The notes under the pieces: generated by a model
What the model was told of the DNA's origin: nothing
The model's database searches: none
The model's input: only the letters and a program-made list of their open reading frames with translations
Program-made: the position numbers and the translations under genes
NCBI GenBank assembly: GCA_937888715.1
Contig: CALARU010000235.1
Coordinates: 1-64,000 of the forward strand
Direction of reading: 5' to 3'
DNA from: an uncultured Planctomycetaceae bacterium
GTDB taxonomy: Bacteria > Planctomycetota > Planctomycetia > Gemmatales > Gemmataceae
DNA length: 64,000 bases
Shown here: positions 55,894-64,000 of the stretch, piece by piece
Layout of the letters: each line of letters starts with the position of its first letter
How positions within the stretch are numbered: the first letter of the stretch is position 1

Positions 55894-56976
55894 ATGCGAA
55901 TAGGAAATTGGCAATTATCGTTACTTGCATTAATGTTGCTTGGGGCGACTTCTTGGGCTCAGGAAGGCGGGAAAAAGAAAGATTTTACCCCAAAAATCCC
56001 TATCAAATCCCTGAAATCTTGGATCATGGATCTTAAAGATAAAGATGCCAGTGTTCGAGATATTGCACTTAGTGCAATTCCAAATTATGGTTCTTCCACT
56101 TCTGAAGCAATTCCTGCGGTAATTGATCGGTGCCTTGATCCCGATGCGGGGGTGCGGGTAAAAGCGGTGATGGCGCTAAGCGTGCTTGAAATTTTAGACA
56201 AGGATATTGCCAGAACGGTTGATACCCTTGCAAAAAGGGCCCAGGAAGACCCCCAAGCTCAGGTACGTTATCTTGCAATCAATGCCCTACAAAGATTTGA
56301 TCCTGTAGATGCTAGAAGGACTATAGCTGCTTTAGTCGAAGCTTCAAAATATCAAAACTCTTATGAAGTAAGAAGGATTGCTTTGATCGCTCTTGTAAAG
56401 TTTGGTATGGATAAAACAACAGGGCCCGATACCAAAGCTGTAACAGCGGCTTTGGTTGCTTTGAAAGACCCTGCAATTCCTGTTCGATATGCAGCCATTA
56501 CTGCAATTGCACTTTTAGGAAAACCAAATAATCCTGTGGTATCTGCTGGGGTAGAAAAAGCGTTGACAGATCTAGCCAATGGTACCGATAAAATCTTCGC
56601 AATTTGGGCTAAAGTAGGCTTGGCAAATCAAGATGTGTTAAGTACTGCAACCCATGTTAAGTTCATAAGCCAAATGTTGAAGCAAAGTGATCTGCAAGTA
56701 AAGTTAGAAGCCATGCGTGCAATTTCTGTAATAGGGGCTCTTGCTAAACCAACTGTTCCAGATTTGATTGATCTTCTTGAAGATAAAGATAACTTTGTAG
56801 TTTTTAACGCTTGCCTTACACTTGGAAGCCTTAATGTCGAGGCAAGAGAAGCAAAAGAACCCTTAACGAAGCTTATTGCCAAAAAAGACGTGATCGAACC
56901 TGTCAAGCAAGCTGCGACTAATGCATTGGAATCATTGAAAGGCATTACCCCAAAACCGATGCCAAAAACGCCATGA
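55894..56976 (+). CDS. Secreted HEAT-repeat protein
   Basis: 360 residues. AGGGGAT before the ATG; signal peptide at 1-22 (NWQLSLLALMLLGATSWAQ). The rest is a series of about 35-residue helical HEAT repeats with D-A/P-x-V-R patterns: DASVRDIALSAIPNYG, DPDAGVRVKAVMALSVL, AQVRYLAINALQRF, IPVRYAAITAIALLGK. Acts presumably as a scaffold outside the cytoplasm. Convergent with the UbiD-family gene; only 11 bases separate the stops. Confidence 0.85.
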   Translation: MRIGNWQLSLLALMLLGATSWAQEGGKKKDFTPKIPIKSLKSWIMDLKDKDASVRDIALSAIPNYGSSTSEAIPAVIDRCLDPDAGVRVKAVMALSVLEILDKDIARTVDTLAKRAQEDPQAQVRYLAINALQRFDPVDARRTIAALVEASKYQNSYEVRRIALIALVKFGMDKTTGPDTKAVTAALVALKDPAIPVRYAAITAIALLGKPNNPVVSAGVEKALTDLANGTDKIFAIWAKVGLANQDVLSTATHVKFISQMLKQSDLQVKLEAMRAISVIGALAKPTVPDLIDLLEDKDNFVVFNACLTLGSLNVEAREAKEPLTKLIAKKDVIEPVKQAATNALESLKGITPKPMPKTP

Positions 56977-56987
56977 TTTGAGCTACA

Positions 56988-58838
56988 TTAAATAATACCA
57001 TGAAGGGGGCCGCCTCTGGCTCCCAAGGCATCTACAGCTCTTTCCACCGCGGGATCTTCGATTAATGCTGGTGCATGGTGCGGTTTGCTTCGTGCATCAA
57101 TCACCAAAGATCCATGGCATCCCCAATGCTTGTCACTAATAACCGAACCTATGCCGTGGATATCTTTGGCTGGATTGGTCTTGGTGAAAACAGTCCACAG
57201 GAAATTCCCCTGACTTGCACTTGTGAAGTCACTGTCATCGACCAGTAAAACCATGGGGAATTGATTGATGGAATCTGAGGGGTTAAATGCATCGCAGAAA
57301 TACAAAGCATCATGATTTTGTGGAGTTTGAAAGGGTGGAGATTTGATGGCAAGTATGCCAGGCAGGCAAACCCTGGGTGCCTCAAAACCATTTGGAAGAT
57401 TTAGTTTTTCAGGGATCGTCGTTGGTAGCGTTCTTCGAACCGGGCCTGCTGCAGCAAATACCACTTTAGATCCAAGGTTTAAACCACTGCCGCTGTAATC
57501 AAGCGTGTCCATGGTTGTGCGTGTATGAAAATGAAGATCGTTGGTTAAATCAATTCGTTCGAGCAGATGTCTTAAAAACAATGGAATATCTTTAATGTCT
57601 AATTCTGGATTATCTTCTTTTGCAATGATCAATAGGAATTTTGCAAGAGAGAGTTGCCCTTGTCCCAATATTGCATTTGCGGCAGTCAGTAACTCTTGGG
57701 GTCTTTCGATGGTGTTGTAAGGGGTGTAGCGCTCGCTGCCTATGGCTAGTAACAAAGGATGAACCCCTGCTGCATCGACTGCATTAACGGCATGTACACC
57801 TGGGATGACGGTGGGAAGAATGGGGGCGGTCAATTCATGGATTAATTCCCCAAATGCTGTGTCTTCTTGGGGCGGTCTACCCACCACGGTGAATGGCCAA
57901 ATTGCATTAGTTCTGTGGTATACCGCTTCCACTTTCATTACAGGGAAATCATGTGCAAGGCTGTAGTAGCCAAGGTGGTCTCCAAAAGGTCCTTCAGGTA
58001 AAAGCCTGCTGGGATCAACAATGCCGACGATGCAGAAGTCTGCTTCTGCAGGCATTAGGATGGGTTGAATATCTGGGGATGGCATAGGAAACTTAACCAA
58101 GTCCATACGTCTGCCTCCGAGGGCCCCAGCAAAGCATATTTCGGGCATTGCTTCGGGTAAAGGCATAACGGCAGCAACTGCAAGGCTTGGAGGGCCACCT
58201 ACTGAAATAGCCACTCGGAATGGTTTGTTATTGTTGATGGCTTTGCTGTGATGAACGCCAATGCCTCTATGTAGCTGGTAGTGCAATCCAATTTCTTCAT
58301 TGGTTTTGTATTGGTTGCCTGATAATTGAATGCGATACATGCCAATGTTTGAAAACCTCCAACCGGGGCTCTCAACATCTTCGGTATGAACTTGAGGCAG
58401 AGTGACAAAAGCTCCCCCATCCTTTGGCCAGCAAACTAATTGAGGCAGTTTGGAAATAAGGGTTTGGTTTTCTAACAAAGGACCTTTATTTACAATTCTG
58501 GGCAGCGAGTTCCATAAACCAGAAAACAACTTAGGCCATAGAAGTGGATTCCGCATTACTTTTTCCGGGTTAGCCTTGCAGGCAACCATAGCTTCCACGG
58601 TGGCGAGTTGATGCCGGAATATGAACTTTGCACGGGCAATGTTCCCAAATAGATTACTCACCATGGGGAATTTTGAGTTCTTTACGTTGGTAAAGAATAT
58701 AGCTGGGCCATTTGCCTGAAAGACTCTTCGATGGATAGCCGCGGCTTCGAGATGGGGATCGACTTCAACATCGATACGAATCAAGTGTTTGTTTTTTTCA
58801 AGATCCGTGACGCACTGTCTTAAATTTCGATAGCTCAT
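56988..58838 (-). CDS. UbiD-family decarboxylase
   Basis: 616 residues, the longer class of the family. N-terminal MSYRNLRQCVTDLEKNKHLI, the active-site motif LPEGPFGDHLGYYS near 280, and GLHYQLHRGIGVHHSKA are family hallmarks. UbiD enzymes use prenylated FMN, made by UbiX, to decarboxylate aromatic acids, for example in ubiquinone or menaquinone routes; UbiX is not in the window. Which acid it acts on cannot be told. AAGGA upstream of the ATG. A C-terminal part of about 100 residues (HHAPALIEDPAVERAVD) is typical for planctomycete members. Confidence 0.88.
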   Translation of the reverse strand: MSYRNLRQCVTDLEKNKHLIRIDVEVDPHLEAAAIHRRVFQANGPAIFFTNVKNSKFPMVSNLFGNIARAKFIFRHQLATVEAMVACKANPEKVMRNPLLWPKLFSGLWNSLPRIVNKGPLLENQTLISKLPQLVCWPKDGGAFVTLPQVHTEDVESPGWRFSNIGMYRIQLSGNQYKTNEEIGLHYQLHRGIGVHHSKAINNNKPFRVAISVGGPPSLAVAAVMPLPEAMPEICFAGALGGRRMDLVKFPMPSPDIQPILMPAEADFCIVGIVDPSRLLPEGPFGDHLGYYSLAHDFPVMKVEAVYHRTNAIWPFTVVGRPPQEDTAFGELIHELTAPILPTVIPGVHAVNAVDAAGVHPLLLAIGSERYTPYNTIERPQELLTAANAILGQGQLSLAKFLLIIAKEDNPELDIKDIPLFLRHLLERIDLTNDLHFHTRTTMDTLDYSGSGLNLGSKVVFAAAGPVRRTLPTTIPEKLNLPNGFEAPRVCLPGILAIKSPPFQTPQNHDALYFCDAFNPSDSINQFPMVLLVDDSDFTSASQGNFLWTVFTKTNPAKDIHGIGSVISDKHWGCHGSLVIDARSKPHHAPALIEDPAVERAVDALGARGGPLHGII

Positions 58839-59094
58839 TGTAATAAATCCTTAAATTGATGCTTCATTTATAGACATATTTAACGATTAAGCAGTAGAAA
58901 TCGTCCTTTTCTTTTAAATATAACGGTTAACTGGATGCGGAGGGCCAGAATCTAGATGTACGGAAGCTGATTTGCATAAAGTTTGATTGTTTCAGGGTCG
59001 ATCCATTTAAAACGACGGAAGCCTTTACCGTAACCAAAGCAATAGTGTTGGTTGCGGTTTCAACTGTTTTTATTTGTTTTTTATAGGTGTTCGG

Positions 59095-59847
59095 ATGATT
59101 GAAGTAATGCAAATTAGAGAGCCCGTAAGCGCCTTGACACATGGTGCTTGGGTGCTGTTTTGCATTCCTGCGACGGTATTACTGATGAGGCGGACCCGTA
59201 ATGATAAGCTGAAATCCATCGGGTTGTTGGTGTATGGATTGACCATGCTTGCGTGCTTTGCAAGTAGCTGTTTATTTCATTCTGTTTGGGGTTCGGAAAG
59301 AATTGTCGAAACATGCAGATCACTGGATCATGTATGCATATTTTTATTCATTGCAGGCACTTGTACGCCAATCGCTTTAGTGTTTATGGAAAAGCGCTGG
59401 CGATTCATGTTCTTATCCAGCATGTGGTTTTTTTCCTGCGCTGGAATATCAGTTATTGTGAGTGGTACCACCATGCCCTTATACGTGAGAACCACGGTCT
59501 ATCTCATGTTGGGTTGGATGGGGTTGTTTCTTTATATTCAATTGTTGAAAAAGTTGCCTGAAAGGAAAGCTAGGCCCTTCATCATGGGTGGAATTATTTA
59601 CAGCTTGGGAGCTGCATTTAATTTGGCCCACCAACCCGTGATCATTCCAGGATTAATTGGCCCTCATGAAGTTTTTCACTTGGTGGTAATCCTCGGAAGC
59701 CTAACCCATTACTACTTCATGATAAAAACATTGGCGGGTTATTCGAAACCTCTCGACTTCGCCATGGAAATGTATGATAATCCCATCTTGATTGGTAATG
59801 ATGCAAGTTGTTTGCAAGAAATTCCAATGTCACGAAAATCAGCCTGA
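59095..59847 (+). CDS. HlyIII/PAQR family membrane protein
   Basis: 250 residues from the ATG at 59095 (AGGTG upstream). Seven predicted helices. Family motifs: EPVSALTHGAWVLF at the start, ASSCLFHSVW with the conserved Ser/His, ERIVETCRSLDHVCIFLFIAG and the C-terminal HEVFHLVVILGSLTHYYFM with two His. These residues form a zinc site in PAQR receptors. The function in bacteria is unclear (membrane homeostasis or hemolysin-like). The next gene follows 17 bases after the stop. Confidence 0.85.
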   Translation: MIEVMQIREPVSALTHGAWVLFCIPATVLLMRRTRNDKLKSIGLLVYGLTMLACFASSCLFHSVWGSERIVETCRSLDHVCIFLFIAGTCTPIALVFMEKRWRFMFLSSMWFFSCAGISVIVSGTTMPLYVRTTVYLMLGWMGLFLYIQLLKKLPERKARPFIMGGIIYSLGAAFNLAHQPVIIPGLIGPHEVFHLVVILGSLTHYYFMIKTLAGYSKPLDFAMEMYDNPILIGNDASCLQEIPMSRKSA

Positions 59848-59864
59848 ATTCGAATGCAGTTGAA

Positions 59865-60869
59865 ATGAAAATTGTTCTCTTTCCCCCAGTTGATGCACCT
59901 CGCGTCGCAAAATTTAATGCCATTGCTGGTCAGCATAAAGTGGTTAATGCCAATTCGTTAAATGAAGCAATGGAATCGGTAGGCGATGCCGATGGGTTTA
60001 TAGGAAAAATTACACCCGAATTGCTTGGAAACGCAACCAAGCTAAAGTGGGTTCAGTCGATGACTGCCAGTTTGGAACATTATGTTTTTCCGGATCTTAT
60101 CAAACATCCTTCGGTATTGACTAACATGCGTGGTATTTTTTCTGATGTGGTTGCAGATCATGCGATTGGGATGGTGTTAAGTTTTTCAAGAAATCTGCAC
60201 CGATATATATTGCAACAAGAGCAGAGTAAATGGGCTCCCCTTGGAGGCGAGAACGGGCGGGTCGATTTTGCCAGCGGCCCTGGGATCACCAATTCAATCG
60301 ATTTAAAACATCAAGTATTAAGCGAAAAAACACTAGGGGTATTTGGCCTTGGCGGAATTGGCAAGGAAATAGCCAAGCGAGGCGCGGCTTTTAATATGCG
60401 TTGTATTGGTCTTGATCCCTTTTGCTTAGAACCTTCAAAAGAAATCCCGCAACCTTGGCCGATGGAACGGTTGGACGAATTTCTAAGGTCCTCTGATTAT
60501 GTCGTGATTGCTGCCCCTCACACACCTCTTACCGAAAAACTTTTCAACCTAGATTTGATCAAGAAAATGAAAGCAGATGCGGTTTTGATCAACATCGGCA
60601 GAGGTGCGATTGTAGTTCTTGATGACCTAATAAAAGCATTGGATCAAGGATTAATAGCAGGAGCAGGATTAGATGTTTTTGAAATTGAACCGCTTCCTGA
60701 AACGCATCCCCTTTGGAAAATGAGCGATAAAGTAATTTTAACACCTCATGTTGCGGGGTATGCCCCACCAATTGCTTCAAGGCATCTAGCATTTCTAATG
60801 GATAATTTGCAAAGGTTTTTGAATCAGTTACCCCTGATGAATGTTGTTGATAAATCGCGATGGTTTTAA
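59865..60869 (+). CDS. D-isomer-specific 2-hydroxyacid dehydrogenase
   Basis: 334 residues from the ATG at 59865 (MKIVLFPPVDAPRVAKF); the open frame begins further upstream within the HlyIII gene and is less likely. The NAD-binding motif GLGGIGKEIAKRG is at about 157, catalytic Arg in NIGRGAIV (about 247), Glu in the segment FEIEPLPETHPLW (about 275), and His in LTPHVAGY (about 295). Reduces or oxidises a 2-keto/2-hydroxy acid; the specific acid is unknown. Start context is weak. Next gene 13 bases after. Confidence 0.88.
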   Translation: MKIVLFPPVDAPRVAKFNAIAGQHKVVNANSLNEAMESVGDADGFIGKITPELLGNATKLKWVQSMTASLEHYVFPDLIKHPSVLTNMRGIFSDVVADHAIGMVLSFSRNLHRYILQQEQSKWAPLGGENGRVDFASGPGITNSIDLKHQVLSEKTLGVFGLGGIGKEIAKRGAAFNMRCIGLDPFCLEPSKEIPQPWPMERLDEFLRSSDYVVIAAPHTPLTEKLFNLDLIKKMKADAVLINIGRGAIVVLDDLIKALDQGLIAGAGLDVFEIEPLPETHPLWKMSDKVILTPHVAGYAPPIASRHLAFLMDNLQRFLNQLPLMNVVDKSRWF

Positions 60870-60882
60870 AAAGGATTTTCAA

Positions 60883-61569
60883 ATGAGTATAAAAAATCGG
60901 CTTAGAATTGTGATTACAGGTGCAACCAGAGGTTTAGGTGAAGCTTTGGTATTGGGGATGAGTGAACTTGGGCATGAAATATATGGTTGTGGCTCATCAG
61001 AAGCGAATGTTGAGGCACTGCAAAAAAAGGTACCTCAAGGAAAATTTGCGGTGGTTGATGTTACCCAGGAAAAATCTGTAGAGAAGTGGGCAAGATCTGT
61101 GCTGGGGCACGGATTGCCTGATTTACTCATTAATAATGCCGCGGTAATCAACAAGCCTGCTCCGTTATGGGAAATCTCAGAGAAGGAATTTCGCAACTTA
61201 ATGGATGTAAACATTAATGGGATTGGAAATGTTATCCGTTGTTTTGTCCCTCCCATGGTGGGGGCGAAAAAAGGGGTGATTGTAAATTTAAGTTCGGCTT
61301 GGGGCAGATCGGTATCCGGTGGGTTTGCAGCTTATTGTGCATCAAAGTATGCAGTGGAAGGGTTGACAAAGGCTTTGGCTGAGGAATTGCCTCAAGGAAT
61401 GGCAGCCATCCCTTTAAATCCTGGAATTATTAATACCGACATGTTAAAAACTGCTTTTGGCGATGGCGCTTCCAGTTATCACTCCGCAAGTACTTGGGCT
61501 AAAAGTGCTGTTCCGTTCATATTGGGTTTAAATGCAGCTAATAATGGTGCATCATTAACAGTTCCTTAG
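60883..61569 (+). CDS. Short-chain dehydrogenase/reductase
   Basis: 228 residues from the ATG at 60883 (AAGGA upstream). The Rossmann motif TGATRGLG is at 12-19, NNAA at about 85, and the catalytic Ser plus YxxxK in NLSSAWGRSVSGGFAAYCAS then KYAVEGL. The substrate is unknown. It follows the 2-hydroxyacid dehydrogenase closely, so the two may act in one pathway. Confidence 0.9.
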   Translation: MSIKNRLRIVITGATRGLGEALVLGMSELGHEIYGCGSSEANVEALQKKVPQGKFAVVDVTQEKSVEKWARSVLGHGLPDLLINNAAVINKPAPLWEISEKEFRNLMDVNINGIGNVIRCFVPPMVGAKKGVIVNLSSAWGRSVSGGFAAYCASKYAVEGLTKALAEELPQGMAAIPLNPGIINTDMLKTAFGDGASSYHSASTWAKSAVPFILGLNAANNGASLTVP

Positions 61570-61738
61570 CCTATAAAGCCATGCTGTTTTGCTTCTTGAT
61601 TTGGCTAGGCAGATGTAAATATTAAATGAATAAACTCAAATTTTTGAAAAACTAATAGCAACAATCTCTCGAAATGCTTAAGATAACCCCTAGTAATTAA
61701 TGACTAATGACTAAAATAAATATAGAGGATTGATTGAT

Positions 61739-62791
61739 ATGACAACGCCTTTGCAATCTTTAATAACCGCGGGTACTAAACTTTGGCTTGATTCCATTGA
61801 CCCAGAGTTAGTTAAAGCAAATCGTGCAATGGGTGCAACTGGGGCGACTTCCAACCCTATTATTATCTCGAAGTTGTTGGGAACACATCGTTTTGACGAG
61901 CAAATAACCAAGTTTGCTGCTGAAGGCCTTGATGATGCGGGTTTGGCTTGGAAAATGACCGACCTTTTGGTTTCCCAAGCTCAAGAAGTATTCCTTCCCG
62001 TTTGGACATCCACCAAAGGCAATGATGGTTATGTAAGTTTTGAATTGGATCCACTGCTTGAAGATAAAGATTGCAAGCTTTCTGTACAAGAAAAAGCTGC
62101 TCACTACATAGAACTAGGGAAGAAATGGGCCAAAGGGCACCAAAACCGAATGATCAAGGTTCCTGCAACTCCAGGTGGCTTGGCAGCTTTGGAAGAACTT
62201 TGTGCTGCAGGAATTACCCTTAATTGTACGTTAATTTTCTCCGAAAGGCAGTATTTGGAAGCTCGCGCAGCGATTTGGCGCGGTGCCCAGCGTCGTAAGT
62301 CACTCGAAAATTTCAAATCGGTTTATAGCATTTTTGTTAGCCGTTTGGATGTTTACACCGAACAACATGTCTCTACGCTTTCTGCTGAAGCTCAAGGCAT
62401 GGTAGGTATCGTGAATGCTAAAAGATTGTGTGCAATGAACCATAAGTTCTGGGCTGACAAAAACCTGCCTTTGCAGCAGGAAATTATTTTTGCTAGCACC
62501 GGTACTAAAAAACCTTCCGATGCTGCTTACAAATATGTTGCAGCGTTTGCTGGGTCTGATATCGAAACGAATCCTCCAGAAACCAACGATGCAACTCAGA
62601 AAAGCGGTCAAGTTTTCACTAAGCAAGTTGATGTTTTGCCTGCAAAGGCCATCTTGGACGATATTGATGCCAAGGTGAATATGCAGCATTTGGAAGAAAC
62701 TTTGATGTCAGAAGGCTTGAGTAAGTTTGCAGACCCATTCAAGGGCCTGTTGAAAACTATTGGTGAAATACGCAGCAAGCTTGCAAAGTAA
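61739..62791 (+). CDS. tal: Transaldolase
   Basis: 350 residues from the ATG at 61739 (AGAGGA upstream); an upstream in-frame TTG at 61730 is less likely. Signature [13 protein letters not shown] near the N-terminus and the Schiff-base lysine in [18 protein letters not shown] (about 139), followed by [15 protein letters not shown]. Transfers dihydroxyacetone units in the pentose phosphate pathway. A terminator follows directly. Confidence 0.93.
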   Translation: MTTPLQSLITAGTKLWLDSIDPELVKANRAMGATGATSNPIIISKLLGTHRFDEQITKFAAEGLDDAGLAWKMTDLLVSQAQEVFLPVWTSTKGNDGYVSFELDPLLEDKDCKLSVQEKAAHYIELGKKWAKGHQNRMIKVPATPGGLAALEELCAAGITLNCTLIFSERQYLEARAAIWRGAQRRKSLENFKSVYSIFVSRLDVYTEQHVSTLSAEAQGMVGIVNAKRLCAMNHKFWADKNLPLQQEIIFASTGTKKPSDAAYKYVAAFAGSDIETNPPETNDATQKSGQVFTKQVDVLPAKAILDDIDAKVNMQHLEETLMSEGLSKFADPFKGLLKTIGEIRSKLAK

Positions 62792-62806
62792 AGTTGTTTT
62801 AATTTA

Positions 62807-62840
62807 GAAGAGGGTTCATTTTGAACCCTCTTTGCTTTTT
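62807..62840 (+). terminator. Terminator after tal
   Basis: AGAGGGTTCA (62809-62818) pairs exactly with TGAACCCTCT (62822-62831) and is followed by TTGCTTTTTT. Confidence 0.88.
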
Positions 62841-62885
62841 TATAAGCGTTCGTTTTGTTTTACATTTTGGCTTGGGAGATTTTTA

Positions 62886-63139
<254 letters not shown>

Positions 63140-63143
<4 letters not shown>

Positions 63144-63886
63144 CTTTCTAGTTCTTTCTTGCTTGGTTTATCAGCTTTTCGACTAGAAGATTTGCCTACC
63201 TTCTTCTTGGCTGGTTTTTCATCTCGATCAGGGTGAACCAATATTAGTTGGCTCCATAAACTTGGATCTTCTGAAAAAGGAAAATCCAAGGTGCTGTCGT
63301 ATATCTGGTCGCCCAATTCCCTGTCATGTACTTGAATACATACACCCAACCTTGGGCATTCTTCTGAGTCATACCCTGCAAGTGCCTGCGATGGTAAAAA
63401 GGCTTCCATAAAATAACCACTCGGTTCGTTGGTGCATCGAAACATGATTTCACTTGGGTTGCAAAAAGGCGCATCCTGCAAGGCTCTGTGAATTTTAGAT
63501 TGAACGAAACATGGGTCTTCTCGATCCGGGCCTGCCCCTGATGCAAGAAAATGGAATTGATGGCAGTAGCGTGTTGCTCGATGGCTAGATCGTGAATCGC
63601 GGGTATCAATCCAAATAGTTATCCCATCAGAGCTTCTAGGCCTTGTATTGTCCCCTTCTGGGTGCTGTTTTTTGCCTGTAATGGTGGCTTGGAAACCAAG
63701 TCCTTGGGCATTCCAGCAAATTTGCAATTCAGCGAATTCTTCCTGTCCATCTAAACCACACAAACTAGCGATGGTAAATTCGCTGGATAAGTCGAGTAAC
63801 GCATCGCCCTTGGCCAAAGGCACATTTGGGTGGTTCAAGCACTTTCGTGCAAGTCGAATAAGAAATCGTGAAGGTACAGGCTGCAT
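63140..63886 (-). CDS. Probable CBM9/DOMON-like domain protein
   Basis: 248 residues. Segments [20 protein letters not shown] followed by [11 protein letters not shown] and [17 protein letters not shown] resemble the carbohydrate-binding module 9/DOMON-like fold often seen in planctomycete proteins. No signal peptide is evident, and the C-terminal 30 residues are Lys/Ser-rich ([20 protein letters not shown]). Function unknown. It ends 4 bases inside infA on the opposite strand and follows the gene at the window's right edge by 15 bases. Confidence 0.65.
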
Positions 63887-63901
63887 GGAAGCAATACTTT
63901 C

Positions 63902-64000
63902 TTAATTTAAAAGGCTGCGGGTTAATACTTCCTTTGCGCGATCAAAACAAGGATCCCAAACAATTTCAGGCGTCTCGTTTATTAGGCAATCCCTAAGATT
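63902..64000 (-). CDS. C-terminal end of an unidentified gene, partial
   Basis: A minus-strand frame enters the window at 64000 and stops with TAA at 63902-63904 after 32 codons, ending FDRAKEVLTRSLLN. Too short to assign. It lies 15 bases before the CBM9-like gene on the same strand, fitting an operon. Confidence 0.5.
   Translation of the reverse strand, partial: NLRDCLINETPEIVWDPCFDRAKEVLTRSLLN

Noticed and set aside
58927-59142. 71-codon minus-strand frame before the HlyIII gene
   Set aside because: Overlaps the start of a well-supported plus-strand gene and has no recognisable content.

Overview
The window is a chromosomal segment of a planctomycete, probably class Planctomycetia. The evidence is the secreted planctomycete families PSCyt1/DUF1549/DUF1553 and DUF1501, a Minf_1886-family protein, an EF-Tu whose switch I lacks the usual RGITI motif, and a very long SecE. 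The base composition looks AT-rich for this phylum. I saw no rRNA genes, CRISPR arrays, insertion sequences or prophage genes. The window opens inside a GAF/class III cyclase gene and closes inside the last codons of an unidentified minus-strand gene.

Left flank (1-12901, plus strand): partial GAF-cyclase; PQQ-type beta-propeller; a large PSCyt1-DUF1549-DUF1553 protein with its DUF1501 partner; two unknown exported or membrane-anchored proteins; a fusion of a UshA-like domain with a tetraheme cytochrome c; and an EamA/DMT transporter. A secreted protein of unknown function (12995-14314) lies on the minus strand next to the ribosomal cluster.

Central block (14418-48907, all minus strand, read from high to low coordinates): about 34 kb of core translation and transcription genes. 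The order is tRNA-Thr(UGU)-Tyr(GUA)-Gly(UCC)-Thr(GGU)-tuf-rpmG-tRNA-Trp-secE-nusG-rplK-rplA-rplJ-rplL-rpoB-rpoC-rpsL-rpsG-fusA-rpsJ-rplD-rplW-rplB-rpsS-tRNA-fMet-rplV-rpsC-rplP-rpmC-rpsQ-rplN-rplX-rplE-rpsN-rpsH-rplF-rplR-rpsE-rplO-secY-adk-map-rpmJ-rpsM-rpsK-rpsD-rpoA-rplQ. This joins the classical tufB, rpoBC, str, S10, spc and alpha operons. rplC, rpmD and infA are missing from their usual slots, and infA reappears about 45 kb away at 62886. An initiator tRNA gene sits inside the S10 part. Hairpins after tuf, rplL, rpsG and rplQ probably subdivide transcription.

Right flank (49027-64000): an operon of ricT, a Minf_1886 protein and an anchored unknown protein; a PSCyt1-WD40 protein followed by a second large DUF1549/DUF1553 protein with a CX4CH motif; a HEAT-repeat protein; a UbiD-family decarboxylase; an HlyIII/PAQR membrane protein; a D-2-hydroxyacid dehydrogenase; an SDR oxidoreductase; transaldolase; infA; and a probable CBM9/DOMON-like protein.

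I found no wholly new multi-gene system. The best candidates for novelty are the seven-helix SecE, the initiator tRNA embedded in the ribosomal operon with a variant anticodon stem, the altered EF-Tu switch I, the natural Arg88 in S12, the UshA-like/tetraheme fusion, and the displaced or missing r-protein genes.
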